Shown in pieces: positions 54,507-64,000 of a stretch of 64,000 bases of DNA. Made by a program: the position numbers and the translations under genes. Location of the stretch: contig CAHIKZ030002090.1 in NCBI GenBank assembly GCA_903632075.3, positions 4,361,001 to 4,425,000 of the forward strand, in the 5' to 3' direction. The stretch's first letter is position 1; each line of letters opens with the position of its first letter. Below the pieces are notes generated by a model. That model worked only from the letters and a program-made list of their open reading frames with translations. It searched no databases and was not told the origin of the DNA. Source of the stretch: Acanthosepion pharaonis (taxonomy: Eukaryota > Mollusca > Cephalopoda > Sepiida > Sepiidae).

Positions 54507-55757
54507 GAATTGATCTTAGGCAGACGAAATCAATCAGTAGTTGGGGCCGTAATGCAAATCGGGTTCAACGGGGGTGACACCACACAAATATGCATAAAAT
54601 AAAATAAAATGATAACTCAAAAATTCAAGGTATCAAAAAAAGGATAACAAACTTTATGTCTAGTTGTTGGATACATAGGACTGCGTCTATTTCCCGACCC
54701 GTTCTATGGATTGTGACACGTTGTTTTCCGTTAGGCGAGTTTTAACGCTTCAAGTTGTTTGCTCTTTAAGAAATTGGTTTTTCGGTGTGTCTTCGGACGA
54801 AAGTCGAAAAAAACTTATTTTGGTGGTCTGGATCTAAGTCGCTCTTCAAATTAATTGTTCTTGGATTGAAGAGGAGTCCGGAATTTGCGCGAATCTTTCA
54901 AGTCAGCTATCTGCGAGGCGGAACCAACTTAACTTGAACTGAAACTGCAACTCATCTGAAACTGATTTCTGCTTGCTGCGACTTCGCTTATATGGACGCC
55001 GACCAAAACCGGGGTGGGTTTGTCGGCGCCGGGGGTTCCTCGATAATTCTAAATACATATCCACCTCTTTTATTTCTGTGAATTGATCTTAGACAGACGA
55101 GATCAAACAGGGGTTGGGGCCGTAATGCAAATTGAGTTCAACGGGGGTGATAACACACAAATATGCATAAAAAGAAAAGAAAATGAAAACTCAAAAGTTC
55201 AAAGTATCAAAGAAAAAAAGGTAACAAACTTTATGTCTAGTTGTTCGATACATAGGACTGCTTCTATCTCCCGACCCGTTCTGTGGATTGTGACACGTCG
55301 CTTTTGCTAGGGCAAGTTTTTAACGCTTCAAGTTGTTTGCTCTCTAAGAAATTTGTGTTTCGGTGTGTCTCTGGACGAAAGTCGAAAAACTTATTTCGGT
55401 GGTCTGGTTCTAAGTCGCTCTTCAAAATAATTGTTCTTGGTTGAAGAGGAGTCCGCAATTTTGCGTGAATCTTGGTCAGTCATCTTGAGGCGGCTTCAAC
55501 TCTGGAAACTGGAGCTCGAACTTTGGATACTCATCTCTGCCGCCAGGGCCGAACGAACTGGACATCTCTGCCGTCAGGGCTCGAACTACTGGACACTCAT
55601 CCCTGCCCTCGGGGCGCGAACTAACTTCTGCCCGCCAGGGTCCGAACTGATTTCTGCCTGTCAGGGCCTGGCTTTTTATTGACGCCGACAAAAACCGGGT
55701 TAGGTCTGTTGGCGTCGGGGAGTTTCTCGATAATTCTAAATACATATCCACCTCTTT
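54507..55757. repeat. LTR-like tandem duplication (about 571 and 680 bp)
   Basis: Copy 1 (54507-55077) and copy 2 (55078-55757) both run from GTGAATTGATCTTAG to ATCCACCTCTTTTATTTCTG, with shared GGGGCCGTAATGCAAAT, AACAAACTTTATGTCTAG, GATTGTGACACGT, TTCAAGTTGTTTGCTC and GACGCCGACnAAAACCGGG. Copy 2 carries an extra GGGCnCGAACT-rich repeat (about 55530-55670). The size and direct orientation suggest two long terminal repeats or an R-region tandem of an LTR element. No gag or pol is seen. Confidence 0.7.
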
Positions 55758-56045
55758 TATTTCTGGTTAGGGACTTTCCACTCTTTTCCATTTTTGGTAA
55801 CTTTTTTCACTCCCACTTTCTCACCATGCTTCTGAGGGGCGTGAACTGCCCTCCCTACTTCTTCGTAGCGGCTTCTCATACTTATACTCTGGATGGGGGC
55901 GTCAACAGCCTTCTTCGTGCGTCACGTGATCACTCTCGGCCAATGAGGTCTTGGTCAAGTATCTTTCCTCCTCCTTCGTGATCACCACTTGACCAATGAC
56001 GTCTTAGTCGGGCGTGAACAACCCGCGGCTTTGTTTCGGAAAAAA
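55758..56045. other. GC-richer block with CCAAT boxes, possibly part of the LTR-like element
   Basis: CACGTGATCACTCTCGGCCAATGAGGTCTTGGTCAAG and CTTGACCAATGACGTCTTAG are a diverged pair carrying CCAAT and TGACGTC words. Two CTGAGGGGCGTGAAC / GGGCGTGAACAACC words repeat. Regulatory role is inference. Confidence 0.35.
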
Positions 56046-57010
56046 AATACCTTGCTTAACTAAAAAAAATTAATTATCCCTTCTCTTTCCTTTTTTTTTT
56101 CTTCCTTTCAAATCGCCGTTATCATGAACGGATAATATGACAACTCTTTGTTCAACACGTGGCGTTTGTCAAGCAGTTTATCGCCAATTCATCAGATGAC
56201 ATGGCCTCAGAAAAGAATTTTCTCCAAGTTTTCAGTCGGTCTGACGTCTCAAGGAAGAAATAAAACATTTCTTATTCCATTCATTTTCCTTCGGTTCATG
56301 TGTCTGATAACAAAATTTTATTATCGCAGGGCAAAAGTTTGTTTTAGCGAGACTGCTTGTGTGGGATTTTAATTTTCCATATCTAGCTAAGGCTCCGTAC
56401 CTACATCTGTGTTTTGTCAATTATCAAAATCTAACGTTTTCAAGTGGACTTTCTTTGGCGAACATTTCTTGATAACACAATTCCATTCGCGCAGGCCAAG
56501 TAGGAAAATCGGTCAATGATTGCTCGCAGGTGGCCTTTAATTTTCATATCTGTCCAAAAGTCTTTTTTTTAGTCGCCTGTTTCTTGTTGTCACTTATCGA
56601 AATAACATTTTCGCTTGAATTTTTCCCTTGGCCGGTGGCCTGTGTTTTGATAATAAGATGCCTTCTTGTACCAATAGTTTGTTTTCATATCCTTAGATAA
56701 CACTTCACTACCCACTCAATCTCATTGTCATTGTAATGACACTCTTTTCGCCATTTGCCACTTATCCAAAATAACCCTTTTTTTTTATTACCTCTCAAGC
56801 CGTGTGTGTGTGTTCGCTTATCACCTATGATCCGTCTCGCATTACTTTTTCCCTTCCTTTCTTCTTTTCTTTCCTTTTCCCTTTTTGCCTTTCTTTCTCT
56901 GCCTGGATGCATGGTGCCACACTGCTCCAATGGAACGGCAAAAATTCCCAATAATGAAACATCCGGTCGTCGACGGGTTATACTGCTGGTAATATACATA
57001 AGGTAACAGG
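56046..57010. other. No recognisable gene
   Basis: T-rich, unique-looking. A minus-strand A/G-rich stretch lies near 56840-56910. A frame ending at 57006 reads GCMVPHCSNGTAKIPNNET, faintly like the start of a THAP zinc finger, but the rest of the domain is missing. Confidence 0.35.
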
Positions 57011-57148
57011 TGGCCACCTCGACGTAGTGTAATAGTCAAAAAGATTGTCTTGCTAGATCAATTACGACTGAGTAGTGAGTTCGATCCTCACTGGGTGTCC
57101 CATACTTTCGGCCTTGTGTCACATCTAAGCTGGGCTTAGAAAATCACT
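57011..57148 (+). mobile_element. SINE S5 (tRNA-derived), full copy with 15-bp target duplication
   Basis: The tRNA-like part (about 57012-57100) starts TGGCCACC and ends GGGTGTCC, with T-arm GTGAG-TTCGATC-CTCAC. The tail is TTTCGGCCTTGTGTCACATC and TAAGCTGGGCTTAGAAAATC. ACATAAGGTAACAGG flanks it perfectly at 56996-57010 and 57149-57163. Confidence 0.9.
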
Positions 57149-57163
57149 ACATAAGGTAACAGG

Positions 57164-57689
57164 GTAGAAGTGACAATTATCGATACTCATAGAAAAGATA
57201 CAACAGAGAAAAGTTACAAATACTGCAAAGAAAAGAATTGTGGTCGAAAATGCATATGTAACCTTTTCTCATACCCTTTACTGCAATGGTTCTCTCCTGT
57301 ATATTCATCTTTGTCGGCTCCGTTGTCATAACATTTGAGTAGAAGATGCTGTAAAATGTATGGATACCACAGAACAGAAGACAAACACCTAGTGTTTGTT
57401 TATAATTGTATTCAATACGCATATAATGAGATGGATGGGTTTGGCTCTTTTCAACAAGCTAACCAATTTTGGAAACCGTTTCAGAGGTACACACATGAAT
57501 ACTTCCTTGTATTTGTTACAGCATTCACCCGATCGGTTGAATCGGCTGCGTCATACGAACACGCCGCCTTTAAATGCAGGTCGCATTCATTCGGATGTGC
57601 AAATCCATAGTAAGCGTTTCAGTGGGAATTTGGATTACAAGGGTCCCCAGCTACATGTATACACACTTTAGGATAGTGTTATCAGAGTT
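57164..57689. other. No gene; satellite relic at 57193-57236
   Basis: Two degraded 22-bp satellite units, then unique-looking sequence with two overlapping 91-codon plus frames (57335-57671) of unknown nature. Confidence 0.45.
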
Positions 57690-57880
57690 TTCCTTCTCCT
57701 AGATTGGTTGCCACCCAAATCTATAGGATTCATAAGAAGAGTGAAGATGGATTCATACCTTTCCCTATAGTCAATAGTATATAAGTGAATGTAGTGAACT
57801 CAACTTGAATTCGAACTCAGTTCTTCGATTCATCAATCCGAGCCGTTAACCATTACTCCAACGTACTTCCGCGCATGTGT
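57690..57880 (-). mobile_element. SINE S6 copy
   Basis: Minus orientation: GATTGGTTGCCACCCAAATC, ATACCTTTCCCTATAG, GTGAATGTAGTGAACTCAAC, ATTCGAACTCAG (B box) and ACCATTACTCCAACGTAC. Confidence 0.75.
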
Positions 57881-57994
57881 ATATAATTTCCAAATGACAA
57901 TCTTGTATGAAATTTGGTTTTGATCAGGCAGATTGGTAAATTGATTTTTCTCAACGTGAATGATGACGATAAAGGCATTTTCGACACATTTGTT

Positions 57995-58364
57995 CGTCCT
58001 GGGTAAGACGATAAACTACATCCAACAGCAAGGCTACTGATCAGGAGGTTTTGCGGAGCGTGGAACCACCGCTTAATTGCTGGTGTTCACAGGTTCACCC
58101 TGACCCGGGGTAGGAGCATCTGTTAGGATCCCAGCCATGGGCAAATAGTTAACCCCAAACTTGGGTCAAAACTGTATGAAAATGTAAAAATAGGTCTTAA
58201 TACCAGAAATACTTTGTAAAAAAATTATTACCAGCAACAAATTTTTGAAGAAAAAAAATTATTACCAGCAATACATTTTTAAAAAAAAATATTACCAGTA
58301 GTAAAAATTTTCGGCATTAAATTGAGGTTGATATGCCGTAAAACAAAACAAACCAAGCAAAAGA
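57995..58364 (+). mobile_element. SINE-like family S1, full copy with target duplication
   Basis: Starts CGTCCTGGGTAAGACG and ends AAAACAAAACAAACCAAGC. ACACATTTGTT flanks it at 57984-57994 and 58365-58375. Internal landmarks: TACATCCAACAGCAAGGC, AATTGCTGGTGTTCAC, CAGCCATGGGCAAATAG, and four ATTACCAGCAATACA-like units. Confidence 0.9.
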
Positions 58365-58375
58365 ACACATTTGTT

Positions 58376-58747
58376 TTAGGCAAAATAGTTGGTATAGGAG
58401 AGTCTTCGAAATTATCTTTGACCATTGAGTCATTTAAACATTCAGTAAGTTTGTTTTACAAATTGAACTGAAGAGATCTGGGATTAATTCAAAAGGAATT
58501 CCGAATGAATGTATAATTAAATGATAATTACACAAAAAGAAAATTGTCTCTTTTTATCGCAAAAAAAGTACAGATGGTCGATGAACTTCTAATCGGAAGG
58601 CTAAAGTGACGAGAGAATGAAAATCTTGATCGTGTACCTACTGAATTTCTCCCGCATACCCGCTAGGAATATGGGTACTCTTTGTTTGGGAAACCCTGCT
58701 CTCGTAGAAGAACATATGAATAAGGGCTGTTTATTCAGTGTCAGTGT
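58376..58747. other. No recognisable feature
   Basis: AT-rich spacer. Confidence 0.5.
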
Positions 58748-58975
58748 CAAAATACGGGTGGAGGCACGATGGAGTAATGGATAGCGGCTCGGATTGAAGA
58801 GAACCGAGTTCGAATTTCGATCAATCCATTGCATTCACTTACGTACTAATACCCTTGGGAAAGGTATGAATCCTCTTCTCACCCCCCCCCACCGCCAGCT
58901 CTGGGTAAATAGCAGGACAGACTGGGTTCTATAGCCTTGGATGGCAACTGGTCTACCGCGGAAAGAAATGGGAAA
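58748..58975 (+). mobile_element. SINE S6 copy with tRNA-like head
   Basis: GTGGAGGCACGATGGAGTAATGG (A-box region), CCGAGTTCGAATTTC (B box), TGCATTCACTTACGTAC, CCCTTGGGAAAGGTATG, AAATAGCAGGACAGACTGGG, GATGGCAACTGGTC. Reference copy for the family in this window. Confidence 0.85.
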
Positions 58976-59102
58976 AATCTACCTCATCAATCATGTATCG
59001 ATAGATACATGATCGCTTTAATGTGGATTACGCATGACACATAACTGTCTGTCAAGATACGAAACAATATTGGAATGAAAGGCGTTGCATATAGAGAGAG
59101 AA

Positions 59103-59240
59103 TAGGGGCACCTCAAGATGGTGTAATGGTTAGCAGAATGTCTCGCTAGAACAATTACGACTGGGTAGTGAGCTCGATCCTCACAGGGTGCTCCTTAATT
59201 TCGACCTTGTGTCACATCTAAGCTACACTTGGAAAATCGC
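59103..59240 (+). mobile_element. SINE S5, second full copy with target duplication
   Basis: A tRNA-like cloverleaf can be drawn at 59106-59193: acceptor GGGCACC/GGTGCTC, T-arm GTGAG-CTCGATC-CTCAC, A-box region GTGTAATGGTTAGCA. The tail TCGACCTTGTGTCACATC matches 57.1 kb. TATAGAGAGAGAA flanks it at 59090-59102 and 59241-59253. Confidence 0.9.
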
Positions 59241-59253
59241 TATAGAGAGAGAA

Positions 59254-59493
59254 AAGTTGACTAGACTTACTATATTTGTGTGTTTTTTTCCTTTGGCCCT
59301 GACAATAGTAAACTTCTGGTACAAGGCCATAATAATCGAGAACTAGGAGGGAATCGAAATTCACTATCCTAAATTGATTATCGGCCATAAGCCGACAGTA
59401 GGTGTCTTTAGATAAAGTAGAGGAAGGTCAAAAAGTAACCAATATGGATCGAACTCCTAACTCAAGCGAACCAATCTCCTTGACGTTTCAATT

Positions 59494-59540
<47 letters not shown>

Positions 59541-60029
59541 AGCTTCCCACTTAATGTGCATTTGGGTTATTGGCCTGTCCCTCAATCATTTTATGTTTAC
59601 CTCAATACCGCAAAACTTCTACAGCCATCAGTGGGGTTGGTTTTCCGCTTTTTTCATTTTCTGGTTAAAAAAGAAACAGGAAGAAGGTAATAAAAAAAAA
59701 AGAAAAGCTTTCATTTATGTGCTTTGCTTTCTCATCGATTCCCTGATCTTTGTTCGAGAAAGTTCTTTGTTATTGTACACGAGAGATTAGCGCACAAGGA
59801 AGCAAATAACTTATACGGCATTAGCGGAAGCAGAAAGGATCTTCAAAAGCATATACGCTGACGGAATATGAAACTGCAGCACCATAACAGACGATGCCCA
59901 GTTTAATATGAATAGAGGATTTACATATTCGTGTGTCTTAGAGATTCTGATAAAATTTTCAATGTCTTCAGAAATTCTTGTAATGTAGCATCACTCCAAA
60001 TAGTTCATTCTGTCTGAACTTTCGTCTCA
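59254..60029. other. No gene; (TA)n(TG)n at 59494-59535
   Basis: Unique-looking DNA; two short overlapping plus frames after the TG tract have no family. Confidence 0.5.
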
Positions 60030-60603
60030 TTTGCTCTTTTTTCCGTTCCTTTCTCTGTCTCTTATTCCCTTTTCTTTCTTTCTTTGCTTTTTTCTTTCTT
60101 TCTTTCTTTTGCTTGCTCTTTAACTTTCCTTTTTTTTTTTCAGGCGCTCTCTTTTTCTTTTTTTCTCACTCTCTCTTGCTCTTTATTTATTTCTCTATTT
60201 TCTTTTGTTCTGTCAATTTTTACCTCATTCTTTCTTGCTTTTTTCTTTCTTTTGCTCTCTTCCTCTCTTTCTTTTTCTTTCTTTCTCTTACTCTCTCTCT
60301 CTCACTCTCTCTTCATTTTTTGCTATTGCTCTTTCTCTCTATTTTTTTTCATATGTTTCTCTTTGTCTCTGTTTCTTCCTTTCTTTTATTCGCTCTTTGG
60401 CTTTCTCTTTTTTTCCCTTGCTCTCCCCCCCCTTTCTCGCTTCGCTCTCTTTTTCTCTGCTCCCATGTCACTCTCTCTCTATCTAACGCTCTCTCTCCGC
60501 ATTTTTTCTTTTTTTCTCATGCTTGTCTTGCTCTCTCATTCTTTATCTCACTCTCCTTTGCTCTTTATTTCTTTTGCTCCCTCTTTATCTATCTATCTAT
60601 CTA

Positions 60604-60652
<49 letters not shown>

Positions 60653-60774
60653 TCACTTTTTTGATATCTTTCTTTCTCTTTTTTTTTTCTTTTCTTATTT
60701 TTCTGTCATTCTTCCATTTCTCTATCTCTCTCTTTTCTTTTTTCCATTTCTCTTTCTTTCTTTCTTTCTCTTTC

Positions 60775-60806
<32 letters not shown>

Positions 60807-60830
60807 TACATACAATCTCTTTTCTGGATT
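60030..60830. repeat. Long pyrimidine-rich tract with (TATC)n(TA)n
   Basis: About 800 bp of T and C (TTTCTTTCTTTC, CTCTCTCT) interrupted by (TCTA)n(TA)n at 60588-60650. The S/L/F-rich frames (up to 254 codons) look like membrane proteins only because of composition. It is the mirror type of the 50.5-51.4 kb tract. Confidence 0.9.
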
Positions 60831-60948
60831 TCACTGCGCAGCAAATGAGTCTGGTGCAAGCATGTTTCTTGACAATGTGAAGAACTCACGGTCTTTTTGT
60901 TTAATTCGATTTGTTTGAATGCAATCGAATTGAAGCACACACACAGAA

Positions 60949-61020
<72 letters not shown>

Positions 61021-61489
61021 GTAATAGATCCGTTGGTATATAATCCAGGTGGATCCTAGTACATCAGATATTAAAACGGATCCACAGAGACAGTTCAATA
61101 TATTTATTATAACTGAGTATCTATTTTATACAGCAAAAAAAATCCAAAATTACCTCATGTGGGTATAGTCTATCCGGGTACTGACCAGGTTCGACATTGT
61201 TTATCTACCTTGATTGGACGAGAACTTGTGTTTCCGTATGACATGACCATAAGAGATCGTAAAGTACTACGAAGGAAATTACGACTTTGCCCCCACCCAC
61301 TCTTAAATTCTTTTTTTCCTTTTCTTTTTTAATCATTAAGTATTATTATTATGTTATTTAATATTCTTAGTCTTATACTCTCATATATTCTTGCATATAA
61401 AGTCTTATTAAGACACTCAACTCGCTATCTATGATGATGATTCAACCACTTACTCTTATCTTAATACTAAGTCAGATCAGTCCGATAAG
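60831..61489. other. No gene; (TA)n at 60956-61015
   Basis: Unique-looking DNA around a TA tract. Confidence 0.6.
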
Positions 61490-62305
61490 GTCAAATTGGT
61501 AGCTGATCTCTAAAATGAATTATAACCTGCTGTTAATTATTGTAAGAAATGGTTTCCTAATTTTGAGCTTCCAGAACGAAACTCTTCCCTATCTGAGAGA
61601 TACTTTTCTGCTTATTCCTCAGCGTGGCTGATGCTAACCTCCAGGAAAGTCACTTGTATGCGCTTTCTCGAGCTAACATTTTTCTGCAGACATGAAGCGG
61701 AAAGATTATATTGAAACAACTGCTAGTTCTGCTGCGAGGAAAGTTGGTCTACGTGCCAGTCAATTTTTTTCTCAAAAATCTTTCATATAATTATTTTTCG
61801 TCCATGCATTGAATATTGCTGCCACATCTGATCGGTTCCTCCTGCTGTAAATTTAGAGATTCTTGATAAAATCCAAAGAAGAATCTGCGTTCTTATTAGT
61901 CACCTTCCCACCGCTATAATGTAGCTTCCCTGTGTATTTCTATAAATATTTTCATAGTAATTGTTTAGATAAACTTTCAATATGGTACCTGGAGTTTATG
62001 AATTTAAGCGCAGTACTAGATTGGCAGAAAGACCTCATCATTTTACAGTGGAAATGGCTAGATATAACCGCAAGTTCTATGCTAACAGTTTCTTCTATCG
62101 CTTGAGGAACTCTTTTCCGGCTTCTAGCCTCCCAGTTAACTTTGATCTTCAAAAATTTAAATGTAATGTCCATCGTTATCGTCTGGTTTCTTAATTTTTG
62201 TTCTTTTATTATTCTGTTTTTCTTCACATACTCTCTAACACTCAGTAACCCCTTTCGTCTTAGTGCCTTTATTGCCATTCTTGGGGTGAAATGATTAAAA
62301 AAAAG
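61490..62305 (+). pseudogene. LINE-A ORF2 C-terminal half and 3' end
   Basis: Ordered blocks in shifting frames: VADANLQESHLYALSRANIF, RKVGLRASQFFS-like, SSMH.ILLPHLI, IQRRICVLISHLPTAI, RLAERPHHFTVEMARYNRKF, YANSFFYRLRNSFPASSLPV and NFDLQKFKCNVHRYR, then a 3' UTR ending TTGGGGTGAAATGATT and an A run. The 70-codon frame 61982-62194 is the cleanest stretch. Confidence 0.8.
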
Positions 62306-62439
62306 GCACTAATAAGAGATGTTGAAAAAGACTGTTCATCTACGAACTTTCACACTTAGATTATTACACTGCAGGGTTCTCCCAAACAATTTATAGCGAT
62401 CAACTAAACAAAGAATATCTTTGTCATCATTCCATTCCA

Positions 62440-62850
62440 TATATATATAAAATAAATACTGATAGTTAATGGAAGTACCTACACCAAGAAAATAATAAAT
62501 TCAAACTAGAGATCATCGAAGCAATCTACATTAAAAATTTAAATCTGGCACTGAAAAGAACCAGGTACGAATACTGTAGTAATGTTCAAAAATGCCTATG
62601 GAATAGTTTTTCAAGTTTTAATGCACGCATGATCATGACATTACAACACAGAAGAAAAAATTACAAAATGGACAATGTTTTTACACGTTCTAATGAACGC
62701 TAAGCCTGATTCTCAACCGTTGCATTCAAAAGAAAAAAGAAAAAGAAATTGCAGTAATGGATAGCAACATACAGTTTTGTATTACGACTTGCATCCCTGA
62801 AGATGATCTCGGAAGAATATCAAGAGTACTTGGGAAATAAAAGCGATTTT
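62440..62850 (+). pseudogene. Penelope-like element C-terminus and terminal-repeat motif
   Basis: The frame KLEIIEAIYIKNLNLALKRT (about 62504-62563) matches the REAxxIxxxxPxLN end of the GIY-YIG endonuclease domain of Penelope-like elements. About 240 bp downstream is CCCTGAAGATGATCTCGGAAG ... GAGTACTTGGG, the decayed relative of the motif at 46.01 kb. No catalytic GIY-YIG is left. Confidence 0.55.
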
Positions 62851-63027
62851 CACAATTATAGCACATTTCTCACATCATTTATTGCAATAAACGGAAGGTT
62901 ATTCGTGAGCATGAACAGATTATGTTAAAAATAAGCAGATATAATGTCTAATTTATTTAATCAGACATGCCTAAAAGAGAATTCGCTGCCTAAATGCACA
63001 CATGCACACGCGCGCACACACACACAC

Positions 63028-63085
<58 letters not shown>

Positions 63086-63119
63086 AACGATATATAAATT
63101 TGTATTTATCTTTTATATA
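62851..63119. repeat. Spacer with (CA)n(TA)n microsatellite
   Basis: CACACGCGCGCACACACA at about 63003-63028 followed by TA to 63082. The sides are unique-looking. Confidence 0.8.
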
Positions 63120-63230
63120 TATCAAGAAGAGTTTTGGAGGAAATATGTATGACAAAGTGGAAAATGCTTTCGTGTGACACGTTTCGTTCCTTAGGATTTC
63201 ATCAGACTAGGTTTGTTTACGTTGATACGA
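63120..63230 (-). repeat. Retroelement-end-like repeat with CTGATGA...GAAAC core
   Basis: Minus strand: GTCTGATGA, AATCC-TAA-GGAAC, GAAACGTGTCACACG, GAAAGCATTTTCC. Both hammerhead core words are exact, but helix II is weak and the base expected at the cleavage site does not fit, so activity is unlikely. Confidence 0.5.
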
Positions 63231-63368
63231 ATACACATGCGACTATGAACGACAGATGCTGGCAAATTTACATTTACAATTTTTTTAATGTCTTTTGTGT
63301 ATATAATATATATAATCTCGCCAATTTCATTTAGATTCTTCCTTTTCTTTTTATTTCCATCATCTTTG

Positions 63369-63370
<2 letters not shown>

Positions 63371-63404
<34 letters not shown>
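63371..63404. repeat. (TA)n microsatellite
   Basis: Short TA tract between two retroelement ends. Confidence 0.95.
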
Positions 63405-63407
<3 letters not shown>

Positions 63408-63539
63408 AGTGTGCAAACAATTATCATATATTATTAAATATAGCAAACAATGAATGTCTATTATGTCTGATCATGAGCCGTTGTAAATTTCGAATGTTTG
63501 CTTTAATTTCGGATGAAAATAAAGAAAAATATTGTCCAA

Positions 63540-64000
63540 CATTTGGATATTTTTTTATTAAGTTGGACCTAAGCTTTCGGTTCACATGAGCCATCTTCAG
63601 AATGGTTAATCAGACATGAAATAAAGATATCCACTGGCAAAGATCATATTTTGTTATTTTGACGTAAAAAATTGCTATGCGACGACAACGGTCGCGGAAT
63701 AGCCGAAGCAGATCGTAAGTTCAAGATGCAATTCTATGACATCATACCACGCTATAACAGAAGTATTATAACAGAGCCAATGTCTAGATGCAATGTAATG
63801 TGTTGTGACTAGTTTGAAATGTAATTTTGTTGAGAGTTGGTTGCTTTCTTTTAATGTAGATGGCCTCCAATATCTGACGGTACTTTTTACTGTGTGTATG
63901 CGTCAGTACTATTGTGTTATCGACTAATATCCCTCTAGTGTTATGGACATGTCTATGTTTTTCTAAGAAACCACTTTGAAATTAAAGCAAGCATTTGAAC
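63540..64000 (-). pseudogene. Penelope-like element 3' end entering from the right edge
   Basis: On the minus strand an open frame runs from the window edge to a TAG at 63784-63786. It includes LEKHRHVHNTRGILVDNTIV, then THSKKYRQILEAIYIKRKQP and TLNKITFQTS. THSxxYRxxILEAIYIK...PTLN is the typical C-terminus of the GIY-YIG endonuclease of Penelope-like elements. About 180 bp downstream is CTGAAGATGGCTCATG-TGAACCGAAAGC (63572-63602), a CTGANGA-hairpin-GAAA motif, as expected for the terminal repeat. The polymerase would lie beyond 64000. Confidence 0.65.

Noticed and set aside
56755..57006. Possible THAP zinc-finger start (CMVPHCSNG)
   Set aside because: Only the first cysteine pair resembles the family; later conserved residues are missing and the frame begins in T-rich DNA.
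59106..59193. Functional tRNA gene
   Set aside because: The cloverleaf is imperfect, the sequence recurs at 57.0 kb with the same non-tRNA tail, and both copies have target duplications, so it is a SINE.
60084..60848. A 254-codon plus-strand frame rich in F, S and L
   Set aside because: It translates a pyrimidine-rich tract and a TA repeat; two other frames over the same DNA are also open.

Overview
The window looks like repeat-dense intergenic or intronic DNA from a large animal genome. The best guess is a coleoid cephalopod (octopus-like). The basis is AT-rich sequence, dozens of long (TA)n and (CA)n microsatellites, several tRNA-derived SINE families ending in (TA)n, and abundant dead non-LTR and mariner/Tc1 elements. 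The organism call is inference from repeat style and memory of such genomes, not proof. There are no bacterial-style operons, no rRNA, no CRISPR array and no host protein-coding gene I can name. Two weak candidate exons are listed, on the minus strand near 16.0 kb and the plus strand near 42.3 kb.

Most of the readable content is mobile. (1) LINE-A, a Jockey/CR1-like non-LTR element seen as 3' ends near 1.2, 22.7, 24.3, 28.4, 43.2, 47.5, 48.9 and 61.5 kb; the minus-strand copy at 1220-1489 keeps about 90 open codons. (2) LINE-B, another non-LTR element seen as reverse-transcriptase C-termini and tails near 3.3-4.0, 7.8, 9.2, 9.8, 19.0, 30.7, 30.9 and 49.8 kb. (3) A third non-LTR C-terminus near 36.6 kb. 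(4) Mariner/Tc1 remnants near 19.3, 32.3, 46.7 and 49.4 kb, a mariner-type MITE at 22.8 kb and a MULE-like relic with long inverted ends at 11.7-12.4 kb. (5) Penelope-like retroelement 3' ends, convergent, at 62.4 and 63.5-64.0 kb. (6) At least six SINE or SINE-like families. Four insertions have clear target-site duplications (1.9, 57.0, 58.0 and 59.1 kb).

Three themes stand out. First, the motif CTGANGA - hairpin - GAAA recurs in many different repeats on both strands. In the repeats at 10,976-11,093, 21,160-21,290 and 42,700-42,770 it can be folded as a type I hammerhead ribozyme, and the first two copies show paired changes that preserve helices. Second, minisatellites appear to be born inside transposons: 42-bp arrays from a LINE-B tail (4.8-5.6 kb) and from the LINE-A reverse-transcriptase region (47.76-47.97 kb), a 22-bp array inside a dispersed repeat (6.5 kb) whose second copy has one unit, and a 107-bp six-unit array inside a hammerhead-like repeat (33.9-34.5 kb). 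Third, many repeats occur as inverted or head-to-tail pairs around (TA)n tracts.

Other landmarks are a 22-bp satellite with a 220-bp higher-order period (52.0-53.2 kb), long purine or pyrimidine tracts (33.7-35.7, 50.5-51.4 and 60.0-60.8 kb) and a GC-richer, LTR-like tandem duplication (54.1-56.0 kb). Long open frames in the TA, purine and satellite tracts are artefacts of sequence composition.
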